A stretch of 64,000 nucleotides of DNA from Hyphomicrobiales bacterium (GTDB lineage Bacteria; Pseudomonadota; Alphaproteobacteria; Rhizobiales; Beijerinckiaceae): positions 187,732 to 251,731 of the forward strand of contig UCLR01000010.1 of the NCBI GenBank assembly GCA_900473415.1, read 5' to 3'. The notes under the pieces were generated by a model. That model was not told where the DNA came from. It worked only from the letters and a program-made list of their open reading frames with translations, and did no database searches. The translations under genes were made by a program, and so were the position numbers. The first letter of the stretch is position 1, and the number at the start of each line of letters is the position of its first letter. Below are positions 61,011-64,000 of the stretch, piece by piece.

Positions 61011-62518
61011 CCGTTGCCTGGCGGACCTATCCTCTCGCAGCGGCCTGCGCCGCGGTGCTCGCTCTGGGCAGCGTCGCTCCGGCCCAGGCATCCAAAGAGC
61101 GCTTCGTCGTGGATCTCGTGAACGAGCCTTCCTCGCTCGATCCGCAGGTTCAATGGAATCCCGACAGCTATTACGTCTACCGCAACATCTTCGACAATCT
61201 CGTCACCCGTGACGACAAGGGCGAAATTGTCCCGCAGGTGGCGACGTCATGGAAGCATCTGTCCGATACCGAGATCGAATTCCAGCTTCGTCCCGACATC
61301 ACCTTCCATGACGGCTCGAAACTGACCGCGGACGATGTCGTCTTCAGCGTCAAACGCATCACCGATCGCGGTTTCGGCAGCCCGCAGCTCGGCCAGTTCG
61401 ACAAGATCGTCGATGCCGTCGCGCTCTCGCCGGCCACGGTCAAGTTGACGACGAGCGGGGCCTATCCCGCCCTGCTCGCACAGCTCGTTAAGCTCTCGAT
61501 CGTGCCCAAGGCGATCGTCGAGGCGGTGGGCAAGGATGCCTTCAACCAGAAGCCGGTCGGCAGCGGGCCGTACAAGTTCGAGAACTGGCAGCGCGGCGTG
61601 GCGGTGACGCTCTCTCGCAACGACGCCTATTGGGGCACGAAGGGTCCGTTCCCGAGCGTCGTCTTCCGGGCCGTGCCGGACAGCGCGACCCGCCTCGCGA
61701 ACCTCCAGACCGGAACCAGCGATCTTGCCGTGACGCTCGACAGCGATCAGGCCGCCGCGCTGAAATCCACGGCGAAGGCCAAGCCCCTGACAGGCCTGAC
61801 CGAGCGTGTCGCCTATCTGCGCCTGAACACGACCAAGGCGCCCTTCGACAACGTCAAGGTGCGCCAAGCGGCGGCTCTCGCCATCGACAAGGAAGGGCTG
61901 GTCGAGGGCCTGCTCGGCGGCTTCGACAAGCCGGTCGGGCAGTTGCTGACGCCCGCGATCTTCGGATGGGTCGACGGCCTGCCCGCCCCGAAATACGACC
62001 TCGCCAAGGCAAGAGCGCTGGTCGCCGAGGCGGGGCCGGCGGCGAAGGCCGAGATCGAGCTTTCGACGGCACCGGTCTTCGACCAGCGCATCGTTCAGGC
62101 CGTGCAGCAGCAGCTGGGCGAAGCCGGACTCAACGTCAAGATCGCGATGTCGGACATGGCGAGCTACCTGAAGCGCGCCCAGGCCGGACCCGAGGGCACC
62201 TCGACGCTCAGCTTCGGCCGCTGGTCCTGCGCCTGCCAGGACGCCGATGGCGTGCTCTTCCCGTTGCTGCACAAGAGCAGCGGCTGGTCGGCATATCGCA
62301 ACGAGAAGACGGACAGCCTGCTGGAAGAAGCGCGCCAGACTCTCGACAAGGACAAGCGCCTCGCCGCCTACAAGCAGGTCCACGAGATCGTCGCGGCTGA
62401 AGCGCCGGTGATCCCGCTTTATCAGGCTGTCGTGATCTACGGCGCGACCAAGAACCTCAATTTCACGCCGACGCCGAACGAAAGCATGTTCCTGAACCGG
62501 ATGAGCTGGAGCGACTGA
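61007..62518 (+). CDS. ABC transporter substrate-binding protein family 5 (peptide type), paralog 2
   Basis: A 503-residue binding protein with a signal peptide (AAACAAVLALGSVAPAQA) and a mature KERFVVDLVNEPSSLDPQ. VGSGPYKFENWQRGVAVTL and WSCACQDADGVLFPLLH align with paralog 1. A 53-bp block (61154-61206) is identical to 58534-58586 in paralog 1, so the duplication is recent or kept similar by conversion. Translation is coupled to the GntR gene. Confidence 0.92.
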   Translation: MTVAWRTYPLAAACAAVLALGSVAPAQASKERFVVDLVNEPSSLDPQVQWNPDSYYVYRNIFDNLVTRDDKGEIVPQVATSWKHLSDTEIEFQLRPDITFHDGSKLTADDVVFSVKRITDRGFGSPQLGQFDKIVDAVALSPATVKLTTSGAYPALLAQLVKLSIVPKAIVEAVGKDAFNQKPVGSGPYKFENWQRGVAVTLSRNDAYWGTKGPFPSVVFRAVPDSATRLANLQTGTSDLAVTLDSDQAAALKSTAKAKPLTGLTERVAYLRLNTTKAPFDNVKVRQAAALAIDKEGLVEGLLGGFDKPVGQLLTPAIFGWVDGLPAPKYDLAKARALVAEAGPAAKAEIELSTAPVFDQRIVQAVQQQLGEAGLNVKIAMSDMASYLKRAQAGPEGTSTLSFGRWSCACQDADGVLFPLLHKSSGWSAYRNEKTDSLLEEARQTLDKDKRLAAYKQVHEIVAAEAPVIPLYQAVVIYGATKNLNFTPTPNESMFLNRMSWSD

Positions 62519-62598
62519 ACGGTCGCGACCGCTGCGGGCGCGGCGGAGCCGGCGCCTCGAGGGAACCGGGCGCCACATACAAGAGAGGGGAACGAACG

Positions 62599-64000
62599 AT
62601 GACACGAACACGTGGAATGCTCGCGAGCGCGCTGCTCGCCGCTTGCCTCGCGCTGCCGGGCGGCGCGGCCTTCGCCGCCAAGGAACGCCTGACGATCGAC
62701 CTCGTCGGCGAGCCCAACTCGCTCGATCCGCATGTCCAGTGGAACCCGGACAGCTACTATGTCTATCGCAACATCTTCGACAATCTCGTCACTCGCGACG
62801 ACAAGGGTCTGATCGCGCCGCAGGTCGCCACGAGCTGGAAGCAGCTCTCCGACACGCAGATCCAGTTCCAGCTGCGCGACGACATCACCTTCCACGACGG
62901 CTCGAAGCTGACCGCCGAGGATGTCGTCTTCAGCGTCAAGCGCATCACCGATCCGAAGTTCGCCAGCCCTCAGCTCGGCCAGTTCGACAAGATCACCGAC
63001 GCCGTCGCCAACGACGCCAAGACCGTGACCCTGACCACGCAAGGCGCCTATCCGGCCCTGCTGGCTCAGCTCGTGAAGCTCTCGATCGTGCCGAAAAAGG
63101 TCGTCGAGACCGTGGGCAAGGACGCCTTCAACCTCGCGCCGGTCGGCAGCGGCCCTTACAAGTTCGGCGCCTGGCAGCGCGGCGTGTCGGTGACGCTGGC
63201 CCGTAACGACGCCTATTGGGGCACCAAGGCGCCCTTCCCGACCGTCGTCTTCCGCGCCATTCCGGACGCCGCGACGCGCGTCGCCAATCTGCAGGCCGGA
63301 ACTTCGGACCTCGCGGCCAATCTCGACGGCGACCTCGCCGCGCAGCTCAAGACCTCGCAACGCGCCATGCCGGTGCCGGTGCTGACCGAGCGCGTCGCCT
63401 ATCTGGCGATGAACGTCCAGAAGGAGCCGCTGAACGACCCGCGCGTGCGCCGCGCCATCGCTCAGGCCATCGACAAGCAGGCGATCACCGATGGCGTGCT
63501 CGGCGGCACCGAGAAGCCGCTGGCCCAGATGCTCTCGCCGGCCCACGAGGGCTTCGTCGAGGGCATCAAGGACCTTCCCTTCGACCTCTCCAAGGCCAAG
63601 GCCCAGATCGCCGAGGTCGGACCGAAGGCCAAGCAGGAGATCGCGCTGGTAACGGCGCCGGTCTACGACCAGCGCGTCGTGCAGGCGCTGCAGCAGATGC
63701 TGGTCGATGCCGGTCTCAATGTGAAGATCGAGATGACCGACATGGGCTCCTGGCTGAAGCGCATGCAGAGCGGCCCGGACTCCATTCCCGTGATGGCCTT
63801 CAGCCGCTGGTCCTGCGGCTGCCAGGACGCCGACGGCGTGCTGTTCCCGATCCTTCACAGCGCCAGCGGCTGGGCCAATGCCAAGGACAAGACGATCGAG
63901 GAGGCCCTCGAGGCCGGGCGCCAGACGCTGGATCCGGCCAAGCGCCTCGCCGCCTACAAGATCGTTCACGAACGCATCGCCAGCGAGCACTTCGTGATCC
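62599..64000 (+). CDS. ABC transporter substrate-binding protein family 5 (peptide type), paralog 3, 3' end outside the window
   Basis: At least 467 residues; the frame is open to the window end. A signal peptide (MLASALLAACLALPGGAAFA) is followed by KERLTIDLVGEPNSLDPHVQ, VGSGPYKFGAWQRGVSVTLA and WSCGCQDADGVLFPILH. It is clearly paralogous to the two preceding proteins and is probably missing only its last 30 or so residues. AGAGAGGGGAA precedes the ATG at 62599. Permease and ATPase genes may follow beyond the window. Confidence 0.92.
   Translation, partial: MTRTRGMLASALLAACLALPGGAAFAAKERLTIDLVGEPNSLDPHVQWNPDSYYVYRNIFDNLVTRDDKGLIAPQVATSWKQLSDTQIQFQLRDDITFHDGSKLTAEDVVFSVKRITDPKFASPQLGQFDKITDAVANDAKTVTLTTQGAYPALLAQLVKLSIVPKKVVETVGKDAFNLAPVGSGPYKFGAWQRGVSVTLARNDAYWGTKAPFPTVVFRAIPDAATRVANLQAGTSDLAANLDGDLAAQLKTSQRAMPVPVLTERVAYLAMNVQKEPLNDPRVRRAIAQAIDKQAITDGVLGGTEKPLAQMLSPAHEGFVEGIKDLPFDLSKAKAQIAEVGPKAKQEIALVTAPVYDQRVVQALQQMLVDAGLNVKIEMTDMGSWLKRMQSGPDSIPVMAFSRWSCGCQDADGVLFPILHSASGWANAKDKTIEEALEAGRQTLDPAKRLAAYKIVHERIASEHFVI

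Overview
The window is high-GC (roughly two thirds G+C) chromosomal DNA from an alphaproteobacterium of the order Hyphomicrobiales (Rhizobiales). The clues are UPF0262, DUF2948 and DUF6460 proteins, a murA/DUF2948/hisD/UPF0262/phosphatase gene order, valine- and lysine-catabolic clusters, and dispersed hairpin repeats between genes. A Bosea-like organism fits best, but that is an impression from gene content, not a phylogeny.

Layout. 1-4719: the end of an ALDH7-type dehydrogenase, glutaryl-CoA dehydrogenase, a class III CoA-transferase and a ThDP enzyme, read together as lysine/2-aminoadipate/glutarate catabolism. A 263-bp MITE-like element follows (4734-4996). 5007-9357: yceI/yceJ (minus), a small exported protein, an HdeD-type membrane protein, a short-chain dehydrogenase and transaldolase. 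9584-13762: a family 1 binding protein and a fused double permease without a local ATPase, then a REC-REC-GGDEF diguanylate cyclase behind an exact FNR/FixK-type box. 14094-19357: a valine-degradation cluster (divergent LysR regulator, mmsA, a second small exported protein, isobutyryl-CoA dehydrogenase, mmsB). 19401-25607: nudC, a FlbD-like mini HTH protein, a small unknown, pheA, kdsB, a membrane cytochrome c and the start of yejABEF. 25615-32562: rest of yejABEF, deoB, a chemoreceptor and a coupled small membrane protein. 32672-37183: LMW phosphatase, UPF0262, hisD, DUF2948, murA and a 53-residue protein.

37582-41028 pairs an RpfF-like (DSF synthase-like) crotonase with a membrane PAS-GGDEF-EAL protein. 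41136-44038 pairs a flavoprotein that has lost its redox-active disulfide with a sensor histidine kinase. 44144-47615: an S24 repressor, a DUF952 protein, pyrD, a DUF6460 protein and a LuxR-type response regulator. 47708-56316 holds all four parts of the ligase-associated DNA damage response set (ligase, MBL exonuclease, DEXH helicase, PdeM), interspersed with an SGNH hydrolase, a TPR-methyltransferase and a low-GC UPF0114 gene.

At 56428 a tRNA-Thr(GGT) is followed by a decayed prophage: an integrase N-terminus fused out of frame to an HNH endonuclease C-terminus, an AT-rich orphan gene, and remnants of a head-tail connector and probably a DUF3168-type tail protein. The window ends in three tandem paralogous peptide-type binding proteins with a GntR regulator after the first; the third runs off the end.

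No CRISPR array, rRNA or intact insertion sequence was seen. The signals I would follow first are the RpfF-like/c-di-GMP pair, the cysteine-less flavoprotein-kinase pair, the prophage scar at tRNA-Thr, the MITE, the FNR box before the diguanylate cyclase, and the two paralogous exported proteins.
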